Shown one piece after another: positions 1 to 6,633 of a stretch of DNA of 20,011 nucleotides. Made by a program: the position numbers and the translations under genes. How positions within the stretch are numbered: position 1 is the first letter of the stretch; each line of letters starts with the position of its first letter. The stretch is from Chloroflexota bacterium. Lineage in GTDB: Bacteria; Chloroflexota; Limnocylindria; Limnocylindrales; CSP1-4. The notes under the pieces are model-generated. The model ran no database searches and was not told the origin of the DNA. It saw only the letters and a program-made list of their open reading frames with translations. Where the stretch lies: positions 1-20,011 of the forward strand of contig JACVXW010000022.1 in the NCBI GenBank assembly GCA_015661135.1. Reading direction: 5' to 3'.

Positions 1-110
1 GACGGCTCACCGTGGAGCGTCGAGACGGCTCAAATCCGCGCCTGTCCACGGCGATCCCCCGGATCCCGGGGAATGCCTTGATCGCCCGCCGCTACCGACG
101 CGAGGACTGA
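1..110 (+). CDS. C-terminal tail of an unidentified protein (5' end outside window)
   Basis: The frame starting at base 3 is open from the window edge to a TGA at 108-110 and encodes about 35 residues ending in ARRYRRED. About 28 of 35 codons end in G or C, which matches the coding bias of the rest of the window, and one other frame closes at a TGA near base 79. The tail is rich in arginine and shows no motif I recognise. It converges on the minus-strand peptidase gene that ends at 153. No function can be assigned. Confidence 0.5.
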   Translation, partial: RLTVERRDGSNPRLSTAIPRIPGNALIARRYRRED

Positions 111-138
111 CCGCCGGGCCGCGCCGGCGCGTCGGCGG
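111..138. terminator. GC-rich hairpin between convergent genes
   Basis: CCGCCG at 111-116 pairs with CGGCGG at 133-138, and the 10-bp palindrome GCGCCGGCGC lies inside at 121-130. The hairpin sits in the 42-base gap between two converging stop codons, where a bidirectional terminator is expected. There is no U-tract, so this is a position-based guess. Confidence 0.3.
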
Positions 139-152
139 CCGCGTCGCGCGCC

Positions 153-1001
153 TCAGTGGATCAGGGCGTCCTCGAGGGGCGGCAGCACCAGCAGCGGGTT
201 GATCCGGGCGGCGAGTTCGGTCGGCAGGAGCATGTTCGCCGCGGCCTCCGCGTTCAACCCGAAGGTCGCGACCTCGTCCGGGCTGAACAGCCCGTAATGG
301 AGGTGGCAGCCGGTTGCCCGGCCGGTCGCTCCCTCGTAGCCGATGAGATCCCCGGCGGCCACGACGTCCCCGGGCGCTACCACGACCCGGCGGAAGTGCG
401 CGTACATGCTCCGGTATCCGTTCCCGTCGTCGATGACGACGACGATCGGCAGCGAAGCCCAGAGTTGCTTCTCGTCCAGCCGCTGTTTGTAGGCGGTCAG
501 GTCGCCGACCCAGCCCATGAAGTCGTCGTAGCGTCGGCCCGCCGCCAGCACGACCCCGTCGTGCGCCGCGACGATCCGGTCACGGCAATGGGTGGCGAGA
601 TCGATCCCATCGTGAAACGGCTCGCCGTCCACCACCCGCGACCCCCATCGCGTCGGACCGAACGGGAGCGTGAGGCTCGCGTTCCAGATGGGCCAGACAT
701 AGCCGGTCAGCGTCTCCGGCGGTGGCGGGAAGCGGCGAGAGGGCGAGGAGTCCTCGCCTGCGGGGTCGGGCCGCGAAATCAGGCCGGCGACATCGGCCGG
801 GGCCTGCGCTGCGGCGGGCGGGGCGCTCGTCGGCGCCGGCATCGCGACGTCTGCCAGCACCTGGTTGCGCGGCGGTGGCGTGCTCCCGATGAGCATCGGC
901 GCGCCGAGCACGACCGCGAGGCCGGCGATCAGCGCGGCCGGGGCGCGCCGGAGCCGCCGGGATCGGAGCGGCGAGAGCTGGCGCGTCGGGAGATCGAGCA
1001 C
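153..1001 (-). CDS. M23 family metallopeptidase, membrane-anchored or secreted
   Basis: This is a 282-aa protein with an N-terminal hydrophobic segment (about residues 20-40), a Pro/Ala-rich linker, and a C-terminal LytM/M23 domain (about 105-245). The zinc and catalytic residues of M23 endopeptidases are visible: H130 and D134 in FHDGIDL, H202 in MYAH, and the HxH pair H233/H235 in GCHLHYGLF. Such enzymes cut peptidoglycan cross-links outside the membrane. The reading frame is open up to 1286, but that extension is low-complexity Arg/Gly/Pro sequence. I chose the GTG at 1001 because a TTGCGC-17-TATACA promoter ends 10 bases before it. A long insertion (residues about 155-190) splits the domain between strands, as in several actinobacterial and chloroflexal members. 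It follows a secreted C39-like gene on the same strand, so both act outside the cell. Family certain, start moderately sure, cellular role unknown. Confidence 0.85.
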   Translation of the reverse strand: MLDLPTRQLSPLRSRRLRRAPAALIAGLAVVLGAPMLIGSTPPPRNQVLADVAMPAPTSAPPAAAQAPADVAGLISRPDPAGEDSSPSRRFPPPPETLTGYVWPIWNASLTLPFGPTRWGSRVVDGEPFHDGIDLATHCRDRIVAAHDGVVLAAGRRYDDFMGWVGDLTAYKQRLDEKQLWASLPIVVVIDDGNGYRSMYAHFRRVVVAPGDVVAAGDLIGYEGATGRATGCHLHYGLFSPDEVATFGLNAEAAANMLLPTELAARINPLLVLPPLEDALIH

Positions 1002-1011
1002 GAGGCGACCC

Positions 1012-1040
1012 TGTATAGCGGCTGCAACGCTCGCGCGCAA
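1012..1040 (-). promoter_or_regulatory. Promoter of the M23 peptidase gene
   Basis: Read on the minus strand, TTGCGC (1040-1035) is followed after exactly 17 bases by TATACA (1017-1012). The predicted transcription start falls around 1004-1006, at most a few bases before the GTG at 1001, so the message would be leaderless or nearly so. No Shine-Dalgarno sequence could fit. Confidence 0.55.
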
Positions 1041-1336
1041 GGGGCGCAGCCGCCGACCCTCCCCTTCGTGGCCAACGCTCCCCCGGGGAGCACTCGCCAG
1101 TTTCAGGCGGCGGTAGAGCCCGCCCAGGTACCCGAACGGGGCACATCGCCCGGCCCGGCCACGCTCGACGCCCGCGCCGCGACCGGGAATTCCGGCGGAT
1201 CTCGGCGGTCGCGGCGGCCGTCCGCGGCCGGCGACCCGCGCAGTGCTCCGGGGGCGGTCGCAAGCCAGGATTGCCGGGGGCAGCACGGGTAACGGGATGC
1301 ATGCGGCGCGGGGAACGCGCCCTCGGCACTGGTCAC

Positions 1337-1375
1337 GGGTCCCGGCGGCGCGACGAGGAGCGCCGGTGCGGACCC
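1337..1375 (-). terminator. Compound hairpin downstream of the C39-like gene
   Basis: GGGTC (1337-1341) pairs with GACCC (1371-1375) and, inside a 4-base bulge, CCGGCG (1342-1347) pairs with CGCCGG (1361-1366), leaving a 13-base loop. It begins 20 bases past the stop codon of the minus-strand C39-like gene. There is no U-tract, but terminators of very GC-rich bacteria often lack one. Confidence 0.35.
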
Positions 1376-1394
1376 GCGCGAGCGATCCGTCGTG

Positions 1395-2264
1395 TCAGCG
1401 AATCGCTTGACCGTGCCGGGCGGGCTCCGAGGCCGTGAACGGCATCACGATCACGTACTTGCCGCCGAGCCCGTGCGACCAGCCCGCCGCGGGGCTCGTC
1501 CCCGAAGGCGAGGCCGTGGGTTCCGGGTCGCCACCAGGCAGCGAGCCACGGAAGCCGCGGGGCACGAACTGGCGCCCGAGTTCCTCGACCGTGATCGACG
1601 CCCGAGGCTCGGGGCTGGGGCCCCAGGTCTTGGAGCCGTACGGATACAGCGGGTCGAGGACGATGACCTGGTTGACCTCGAAGTCGTCGGTCAGACCGGG
1701 ATCCGCGGTGGCGGTAAAACCGGCCATCACCCAGGCGTGACGGCCACGCCAGACGAGCAGACCAACCGGCCGGTTCGTCTCGCGCATCGCTCGGGCGGCC
1801 ATCTTCAGCGCCGCCTCGATGTCCTTCGCGCCGACCGTCCGGTAGCGGCCGCCGCCCATCGCCGTGAGCCCGGCGGTCCAGCCACGAACGCTCGCGCCCT
1901 TGCGCTCGCGACCGTCCGGCCGATTACCGCTCAGGGATCGGGCCAGGGCCTGGAGATCGAGCTGGGTCGCGGCGGACCCGTCATCCTCCGGGCGGATCAT
2001 GTTCAGCATCATCTGCATGCTCGCCCCGACGCACTGGACAAAGTTTGCCTGCGCGACGAAGTCTCCGGGTCCCGACAGGTCCAGGGTGAAGGACCCGACA
2101 GTGGTTGAAGCCGGCGCGGCCGCGCCGCCCGGTACGGCGCCCGTCGAGGCGCGACCGAGCGCGGAGAACGGGCTGCCGAGCGCGATCGCCAGGGCGACGC
2201 CAAGGGCGAGCGGACAGCGGCGGGACCAGGACACTCGACGCGGCACCCCGACACGGTAGGGCAT
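1395..2264 (-). CDS. Secreted C39-like (papain-fold) protein
   Basis: The 289-aa product has an Arg-rich start and a hydrophobic signal segment (about residues 17-37), then a linker and a cysteine-peptidase-like domain. The probable catalytic set is C78 in FVQCVGASMQMMLN, H176 in GRHAWVMAGF and D204 in VLDPLYPYG, in the order Cys-His-Asp typical of C39/papain-fold proteins. The Gln before the Cys that forms the oxyanion hole could be Q77 or Q72. It may be an extracellular peptidase, or a relative that binds rather than cuts, since no substrate is evident. The C-terminus is a Pro/Ser/Gly-rich stretch followed by a hydrophobic strand (KYVIVMPF). The ATG at 2264 has no Shine-Dalgarno sequence, and a TAGCGT -10-like hexamer lies 12 bases before it. 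It stands alone on the minus strand upstream of the M23 gene, with a hairpin between them. Confidence 0.7.
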   Translation of the reverse strand: MPYRVGVPRRVSWSRRCPLALGVALAIALGSPFSALGRASTGAVPGGAAAPASTTVGSFTLDLSGPGDFVAQANFVQCVGASMQMMLNMIRPEDDGSAATQLDLQALARSLSGNRPDGRERKGASVRGWTAGLTAMGGGRYRTVGAKDIEAALKMAARAMRETNRPVGLLVWRGRHAWVMAGFTATADPGLTDDFEVNQVIVLDPLYPYGSKTWGPSPEPRASITVEELGRQFVPRGFRGSLPGGDPEPTASPSGTSPAAGWSHGLGGKYVIVMPFTASEPARHGQAIR

Positions 2265-2275
2265 GGGCGGGCTGG

Positions 2276-2282
2276 TACGCTA
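2276..2282. promoter_or_regulatory. Overlapping divergent -10-like hexamers between C39-like gene and tRNA-Arg
   Basis: Only 25 bases separate the start of the C39-like gene (2264, minus) from the first base of the tRNA (2290, plus). TACGCT at 2276-2281 is placed correctly to start the tRNA transcript, and on the other strand TAGCGT (2282-2277) is 12 bases from the C39-like ATG. They share the palindrome CGCTAGCG (2278-2285). No good -35 element was found for either direction, so this is tentative. Confidence 0.25.
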
Positions 2283-2289
2283 GCGATCC

Positions 2290-2366
2290 GCGCCCGTAGC
2301 TCAGCGGATTAGAGCATCTGACTTCGGATCAGAGGGTCGGGGGTTCGAGTCCCTCCGGGCGCGCCA
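2290..2366 (+). tRNA. tRNA-Arg (anticodon UCG)
   Basis: The sequence folds as a complete cloverleaf of 77 bases including an encoded CCA. The acceptor stem is GCGCCCG/CGGGCGC (2290-2296 with 2356-2362), the D stem is GCTC/GAGC, and the anticodon stem TCTGA/TCAGA closes the 7-base loop CTTCGGA. That gives anticodon TCG, which reads CGA and probably other CGN arginine codons. The T arm has the usual TTCGAGT loop on a GGGGG/CCCTC stem. The gene is followed after only a few bases by the tandem 23-bp repeat. Confidence 0.97.
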
Positions 2367-2372
2367 CTGTCT

Positions 2373-2418
2373 TGAGTCGCGACATAGGTGACACATGAGT
2401 CGCGACATCTGCGACACC
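2373..2418. repeat. Two tandem 23-bp repeats, probable leftover insertion-sequence end
   Basis: Unit 1 (2373-2395) and unit 2 (2396-2418) share an identical 13-base core, TGAGTCGCGACAT, and match at 19 of 23 positions overall. The array starts with TGTCTTGAG, seven bases from the tRNA CCA end. Terminal TGT followed by tandem, roughly 20-bp transposase-binding repeats is typical of the ends of IS21- and IS481-type elements. No transposase and no second end (inverted copy of the core) occurs in the window, so this would be a solo end. The repeat is directly seen, while its origin is inferred. Confidence 0.55.
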
Positions 2419-2445
2419 TGTGATCAGCCGGTCGCTTGGGGATGC

Positions 2446-2497
2446 GGGCCAGCGGCCCAACGCGGCGTAAGGCCGCGTCTCACGAAAGATTCCGTGA
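2446..2497 (-). terminator. Three consecutive small hairpins after the SH3 lipoprotein gene
   Basis: Three perfect inverted repeats follow one another: GGGCC/GGCCC (2446-2450, 2454-2458), CGCGGC/GCCGCG (2461-2466, 2472-2477) and TCACG/CGTGA (2480-2484, 2493-2497). They occupy the space just past the stop codon of the minus-strand lipoprotein gene at 2513. They could form a terminator or belong to the same mobile-element remnant as the adjacent 23-bp repeats. Confidence 0.3.
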
Positions 2498-2512
2498 CGT
2501 AGCGCCGGGGAG

Positions 2513-3418
2513 CTATTCCGCAAGCCGGGCCGAAGTCACCACGAATTCCATCCGGCACTCCAGCCTCAATTGCACATCCTCCTGGGCATCGCTGCCGCAG
2601 GCCTGCGCCCCCGGGTGGTCCCACATCCCCGTGACCAGCACCCAGTTGCCGCGTGGCGGCATCTGGACATTCGACGTCGGATCCACCTTCATCTTCAGGT
2701 TGTTCGCGTCCCCGTAATAGCCCGATGGCTGGGGCCGCAGCATGTGGTAGCCCCAACCACAGACGAGCCACGCTGGTTGGGCGATGCACTGACCAGGCGG
2801 CTCAGCGTCGGCGGGCAGATCCACGTACCAGCCGCGCACCGTCAGTGCTTGGCCGCCGAAGCATGCGATCGCCTCGAAGCGCGAGAGGCTGGGGTAGGTG
2901 AGGTCGCTGAGCTCGATCGGCGGTCGCAGGCAGTCCGGTTCATGTGGCACCAGCCAGGCGCCGGTTTCATCGCCAGCCGCCACCCAGCCGACGTATTCGG
3001 TGGTAACCGCCGCGGCGGTAACCGTCGCGGCCAGGTACCAGGCGTAACCATCGGCCTGGGCGGGCCCATCGAGAAGATAGAGCTCCGGATATGGTGTGTC
3101 ACGGCCGACCTGAAGCGGATGGCACGGATCACAGTCGGGGGTCAGCACCGCCGTCACCACATCGGCATCGAGGCCGGGCGCGAGTCTCATGTTCAGCCGA
3201 TCGGCGACCACAGACGCAAAGCCCTCAACCGGCAGCGACCCTGGAGCGCTCGAAGGTGTCGTCTCGACCGGCGCTGTCGCCGATGCCGTGGACGTTGAGC
3301 CCGGCACCGGGCTGAGATTGGGCGCTGGTTGCGACTGGTCGGCACCAGACGAGGCCGGCCCGCAGGCAGCAGTGAGGAGCACAAAGGTGAACACGAGCGT
3401 AGATTTCCGCGTCGTCAT
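2513..3418 (-). CDS. Lipoprotein with bacterial SH3 domain
   Basis: The 301-aa product has a classic lipoprotein signal, MTTRKSTLVFTFVLLTAAC, with the lipobox Cys at residue 19, then a Ser/Thr/Pro linker to about residue 62. Residues about 68-150 look like a bacterial SH3 domain: DRLNMRLAPGLDADVV is the usual RxGPSTxxxV start, followed by a WYLAAT strand and GWVAAG. SH3b domains commonly bind cell-wall peptides. The C-terminal half (about 160-301) has paired cysteines (C163, C176 and later ones) and hydrophobic strands, and I do not recognise it. The start ATG is preceded by GGAGGG with 10-base spacing. It lies 96 bases downstream of the GlxA-type regulator on the same strand and could be co-transcribed, although there is no functional link I can see. 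The product probably sits on the outer face of the membrane. Confidence 0.75.
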   Translation of the reverse strand: MTTRKSTLVFTFVLLTAACGPASSGADQSQPAPNLSPVPGSTSTASATAPVETTPSSAPGSLPVEGFASVVADRLNMRLAPGLDADVVTAVLTPDCDPCHPLQVGRDTPYPELYLLDGPAQADGYAWYLAATVTAAAVTTEYVGWVAAGDETGAWLVPHEPDCLRPPIELSDLTYPSLSRFEAIACFGGQALTVRGWYVDLPADAEPPGQCIAQPAWLVCGWGYHMLRPQPSGYYGDANNLKMKVDPTSNVQMPPRGNWVLVTGMWDHPGAQACGSDAQEDVQLRLECRMEFVVTSARLAE

Positions 3419-3514
3419 CGCCGACTTACCCTCCTGGAACTGTTGCCGGGTTGCAGCGAAGACGCCGCGCCCATCCTTCGTGTTTCGGCGCTGCCAGACG
3501 CCGGGCGCGCCAGG

Positions 3515-4534
3515 TCAAACAGTCGCGAGGATCGGGGCGTACTTGCGCCGATAGGCGGCCGGGGTCATGCCCGTCGTTCGCTTGAAGAGGCGACGGAAGA
3601 ACGTTGGGTCCTCGTAGCCCACCGAGTAGCCGACATCGTCCACCCCGTCCGGTCCCGTCTCGAGGCGGAGGCGCGCGCCTTCCATCCGGAGGGCATGCAC
3701 GTAGTCGATCGGTCGCTGGCCCGTCGCCCCCTGGAAGCGGCGCGCGAACGTCCGCGTGGTCAGGCCGGACTGGTCCGTCATCGCGGTCACCGGGTTCGGC
3801 GTCCTGTAGTTGTCGGCGATCCAGGCCAGGCAATCGAGGATCACCGCGTCGTCATTCCGGACGCGGCGCGTCATCGCCGAGAACGGCAGTTGGCCGTCCT
3901 CGTGGCCCCCGAGCAGGTAGACCTTGGCGGTCCGGGCCGCGTGCTCGGGGCCGCAGAACTTCGCGATCAGGTGGAGCGCGAGGTCCTGCCACGACGTGAC
4001 GCCACCCGCGGTGATCAGCCGGTCGCCTTCACTCGACAGGTCGAGGACTGCCCCCGCACCGAAACGGATCCTCGGGTATGCGGATTGGAACAGATCCCGG
4101 TAGGCCCAATGCCCGGCACAGGATCGTCCGTCGAGGAGCCCGGCCTCGGCCAGCAGCAGCGAGCCCGTGCAAACCGTCGTCAGGAGCGCGCCCCCGGCGT
4201 GCATCCGCCGGAGCCAGTCGATCTCGACGGCAAACCGGCCCCGTGGCGGAGTGTCGATCGGCGTGTACATGTCACACACGACGACCGCATCGACCTGATC
4301 GACCTCGCCCACGGCGGCGTGGGGTTCGACGAGGATGTTGCCGAAACAGCGGAACGGTTCGGCGTCCGCGGCGACGATCGACACCTCGAGGAGAGCATCG
4401 CCCGTCGCCGCAGCCGTCATGTCCGGCCAACTCGGGCCGACCGACAGGAGGACGTCGTAAAGCCCGTACAGCACGGACGCCGAGGTCTCCGGCGCGGCGA
4501 GCAGGGCGATACGTGGCGGGTCGGAAGTTGTCAT
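3515..4534 (-). CDS. GlxA-type transcriptional regulator (DJ-1/PfpI domain plus AraC DNA-binding domain)
   Basis: The 339-aa product has an N-terminal DJ-1/PfpI-like domain (about 1-190), recognisable from the opening strand RIALLAAPETSASVLYGLYDVL and the nucleophile-elbow-like TVCTGSLLLAEAGLLDG. A C-terminal AraC/XylS pair of helix-turn-helix motifs follows (about 235-335), with LTTRTFARRFQGATGQRPIDYV and the signature end VGYEDPTFFRRLFKRTTGMTPAAYRRKY. This is the architecture of GlxA-family activators. The N-terminal domain probably senses a small molecule rather than acting as an enzyme. I place the start at the ATG at 4534 because the family begins with this strand, although the frame stays open far upstream, where it is antisense to the next gene. 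It is divergent from the FAD oxidoreductase gene with 112 bases between starts, so it most likely controls that gene. Confidence 0.88.
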   Translation of the reverse strand: MTTSDPPRIALLAAPETSASVLYGLYDVLLSVGPSWPDMTAAATGDALLEVSIVAADAEPFRCFGNILVEPHAAVGEVDQVDAVVVCDMYTPIDTPPRGRFAVEIDWLRRMHAGGALLTTVCTGSLLLAEAGLLDGRSCAGHWAYRDLFQSAYPRIRFGAGAVLDLSSEGDRLITAGGVTSWQDLALHLIAKFCGPEHAARTAKVYLLGGHEDGQLPFSAMTRRVRNDDAVILDCLAWIADNYRTPNPVTAMTDQSGLTTRTFARRFQGATGQRPIDYVHALRMEGARLRLETGPDGVDDVGYSVGYEDPTFFRRLFKRTTGMTPAAYRRKYAPILATV

Positions 4535-4646
4535 GTTTGCCCCGAGTTGGTGGATTCCGTCTCTTCCAGCATTGCAGACCGTGATGGACACTGCACCGAG
4601 GATCGGACGCAAACCCATGAGCGGCGGTCGAGCGAAAGGGATGACG

Positions 4647-6032
4647 ATGACGACGGACACAAGCGGAGTCGAGCAGCTCCGCACGAGCATCAAGGGGCGG
4701 CTCCTGGCACCGGGCGACACCGAATACGACGAGGCCCGGCGCGTCTGGAACGGCATGATCGACAAGCGCCCCCGGCTCATCATCCAGGCCGCTGCAACCT
4801 CTGACGTCGCACCGACCATCGCGTTCGCCCGGGCGACCGGGTTGCCGCTGGCCATTCGCAGCGGGGGCCACAACGTCGCCGGCAACGGCACCGTGGACGA
4901 CGGCATCCTCCTCGACATGGGGCGGCTGAACACGGTCGAGGTCGACGCCGAGGCCCGACTGGTCCACGTGGGGGCCGGGGCGACGCTCGGCGACATCGAT
5001 CGCGCGACCGAGCCGCACGCACTCGCCGTGCCCGTCGGCGTCGTCTCGGGCACGGGGATCGCCGGCCTGACGCTCGGTGGCGGCGTCGGCTGGCTCACCC
5101 GCCCGTACGGCCTGACGATCGACAATCTCGTCGCCGCGGAGGTGGTCCTCGCCAACGGTGAGCAGGTCGGCGCGAGCGACACCGAGAACGCCGACCTGTT
5201 CTGGGGCCTGCGCGGCGGCGGCGGCAACTTCGGGGTCGTCACCTCGTTCACCTTCCGCGCCTACCCGCTGAACCCGGACGTCTTCGCCGGCACGCTCATC
5301 TACGAGCGCCCACGCTGGGGCGAGGCCCTCCGCTCGTACGTCGAGTGGGCCGGCGACGCCCCCGACGAGGTCACGACACTCGTCACGTTCATGGTCCCGC
5401 CGGCCGATTGGGAGCTCGGCGACCGGCCCTTGATGTTCCTCGGCTTCGCCTGGGCCGGCGCCGAACGCGACGCGGGTGAGGCGGAGATCGCGCGGCTTCG
5501 CGCCGGCTGCGAGCCCGACGTGCCGGTCGTCGATCCGACGCGCTGGATCACGTTCCAGTCGGGCTTCGATGCGGCGATGCCGAAAGGCGTCCGGGCCTAC
5601 TGGCGGAACGCATCGTTCGACCGCCTCGACGACGCGATGATCGAAGCGATCGTCGAGCACTGCGGCGCCCAGTCGTTCGGGACCGCGGCCGACCTCCACC
5701 ACATGGGCGGGGCATTCGGACGAGTACCGGAGGACGCCACAGCCTTCCCGAACCGGGCGGCGGCGTTCTGGCTGAACATCTACGGCTTCTGGGCGGACGC
5801 CGACGATGACGCGGCGCGGGTCGGCTGGGTCAAGGGCTTCTCGGACGCCATGCAACCGCACGCGATGGCGGGCCAGTACGTCAACTTCCTGGGGCAGGAG
5901 GACGCCAACGCGCACGGGAAGGCCCTGGCGGCCTACGGCAAGGCGAAACTCGATCGGCTCACGGACGTCAAGCGGCGCTACGACCCGGAGAACCTGTTCC
6001 GGATCAACCACAACATCCCGCCCGCGATCTGA
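4647..6032 (+). CDS. FAD-binding oxidoreductase, berberine-bridge-enzyme (BBE) type
   Basis: The 461-aa product has an N-terminal PCMH-type FAD domain (about 40-210) and a C-terminal BBE motif (YDPENLFRINHNIPP). RSGGHNVAGN carries the conserved His that is normally linked covalently to the FAD 8-alpha carbon. The second linkage of bicovalent members uses a Cys a few residues before a G-x-x-G-x-x-L-x-G-G-G segment. Here that stretch reads VVSGTGIAGLTLGGG with no Cys, so I expect single attachment. The family oxidises alcohols, sugars or alkaloid-like substrates with oxygen or another acceptor, and the substrate here is unknown. I chose the ATG at 4647 because GAAAGGG ends six bases before it, while the ATG at 4641 touches that sequence. 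Two other in-frame starts exist (4533, 4617). It is divergent from the GlxA-type regulator. Confidence 0.88.
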   Translation: MTTDTSGVEQLRTSIKGRLLAPGDTEYDEARRVWNGMIDKRPRLIIQAAATSDVAPTIAFARATGLPLAIRSGGHNVAGNGTVDDGILLDMGRLNTVEVDAEARLVHVGAGATLGDIDRATEPHALAVPVGVVSGTGIAGLTLGGGVGWLTRPYGLTIDNLVAAEVVLANGEQVGASDTENADLFWGLRGGGGNFGVVTSFTFRAYPLNPDVFAGTLIYERPRWGEALRSYVEWAGDAPDEVTTLVTFMVPPADWELGDRPLMFLGFAWAGAERDAGEAEIARLRAGCEPDVPVVDPTRWITFQSGFDAAMPKGVRAYWRNASFDRLDDAMIEAIVEHCGAQSFGTAADLHHMGGAFGRVPEDATAFPNRAAAFWLNIYGFWADADDDAARVGWVKGFSDAMQPHAMAGQYVNFLGQEDANAHGKALAAYGKAKLDRLTDVKRRYDPENLFRINHNIPPAI

Positions 6033-6045
6033 GAGTGCCGTGCCC

Positions 6046-6060
6046 GTCCCTGGCCGGGAC
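6046..6060 (+). terminator. Small hairpin after the FAD oxidoreductase gene
   Basis: GTCCC (6046-6050) and GGGAC (6056-6060) form a 5-bp stem with a 5-base loop, 13 bases past the stop codon. There is no U-tract. It could slow or end transcription before the zinc-finger gene. Confidence 0.25.
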
Positions 6061-6096
6061 ACGAAACCTGATATTCCCCTTGCCGCAGACCGTCGC

Positions 6097-6519
6097 ATGA
6101 CCCACGCTGCACCGATGGACGAGAGTTGGGTCTGCGGTACATGTCATTCGATCAACCAACGCGGGAGCAGCCGCTGCTACAGCTGCAGGCAGAGCCGAAC
6201 GGCAGCCGAGCTTCCGCCACTCGAGATTCCGCTAGCTCCTGAGCAGGGCCTCCTCAGTCTCGGCGGCACCGTGACCATGGTCTGCCCGGCGTGCGAAACG
6301 GCGCGAGTCGGCTGGTCGAGTGAGTGTCGGTCGTGCGGGCTCAGCTTCGACGATCTCGCGATCGCGGAGGTCGCTGCGGCGGCCTCCAACGGACCCGGGC
6401 CGCTCGCCAGGCTGCTCGTCCGACGGCTGCCCGTCCTCATCCCGGGCTTGATCCTGCTCGCAATCCTGCTCGCGGTCGGGCTGCTCAACCCGTCGCTGCT
6501 CGAAAAGCTGCAACGCTGA
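6097..6519 (+). CDS. Membrane-anchored protein with RanBP2-type zinc finger and zinc ribbon
   Basis: The 140-aa product begins with an exact RanBP2-type zinc finger: W11-x-C13-x2-C16-x3-N20-x6-C27-x2-C30. A second zinc-binding knuckle pair follows, CPAC (C63, C66) and CRSC (C77, C80), and the protein ends in a hydrophobic helix (about 111-130, LPVLIPGLILLAILLAVGLL) with a short charged tail. This predicts a tail-anchored protein with its metal-binding head in the cytoplasm. RanBP2 fingers bind RNA or proteins in eukaryotes, and the role of bacterial ones is largely unknown. Neither ATG at 6097 nor the one at 6115 has a Shine-Dalgarno sequence. I took the first, while the second would start right before the finger. 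The open frame extends upstream, but only as a shadow of the oxidoreductase gene. Fold calls are strong, function unknown. Confidence 0.75.
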   Translation: MTHAAPMDESWVCGTCHSINQRGSSRCYSCRQSRTAAELPPLEIPLAPEQGLLSLGGTVTMVCPACETARVGWSSECRSCGLSFDDLAIAEVAAAASNGPGPLARLLVRRLPVLIPGLILLAILLAVGLLNPSLLEKLQR

Positions 6520-6633
6520 ACTGCGCAACCCGCTCCAGGAGCACTCCGGGCGCGCCATCCGTGATTGCCCCATCCCGTAGGCTGGTGCGGATCGCGCCGG
6601 CCCGCCCGGACGGCGCAGCCGTGGAGAGACCTC

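Larger units (their letters stand above)
1002..1394. other. Intergenic stretch of 393 bases between two minus-strand genes
   Basis: This gap holds the promoter of the M23 gene (1012-1040) and, at its other end, a compound hairpin (1337-1375) just past the stop of the C39-like gene. A second perfect hairpin, GGCGCG/CGCGCC at 1305-1310 and 1316-1321, also lies here. The remaining sequence is open in several frames only because it lacks A/T-rich stops. The predicted peptides are Arg/Gly/Pro-rich, and I see no gene in it. Confidence 0.5.

Noticed and set aside
1002..1286. N-terminal extension of the M23 peptidase frame up to 1286
   Set aside because: The translation is Arg/Gly/Pro-rich and carries a good promoter at 1012-1040, so it is more likely noncoding.
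2329..2523. Minus-strand frame ending RPEGLEPPTL
   Set aside because: Its C-terminus is the antisense of the 3' half of tRNA-Arg. This peptide end is a well-known false gene produced by tRNA sequences.
3329..4804. 491-codon plus-strand frame over the GlxA-type gene
   Set aside because: It lies antisense to a clear DJ-1/AraC protein and has no recognisable domain.
4272..6098. 608-codon minus-strand open frame opposite the FAD oxidoreductase
   Set aside because: It is a mirror of the GC-rich coding strand, full of Arg, Gly and Asp without domains, while the plus frame carries clear FAD motifs.
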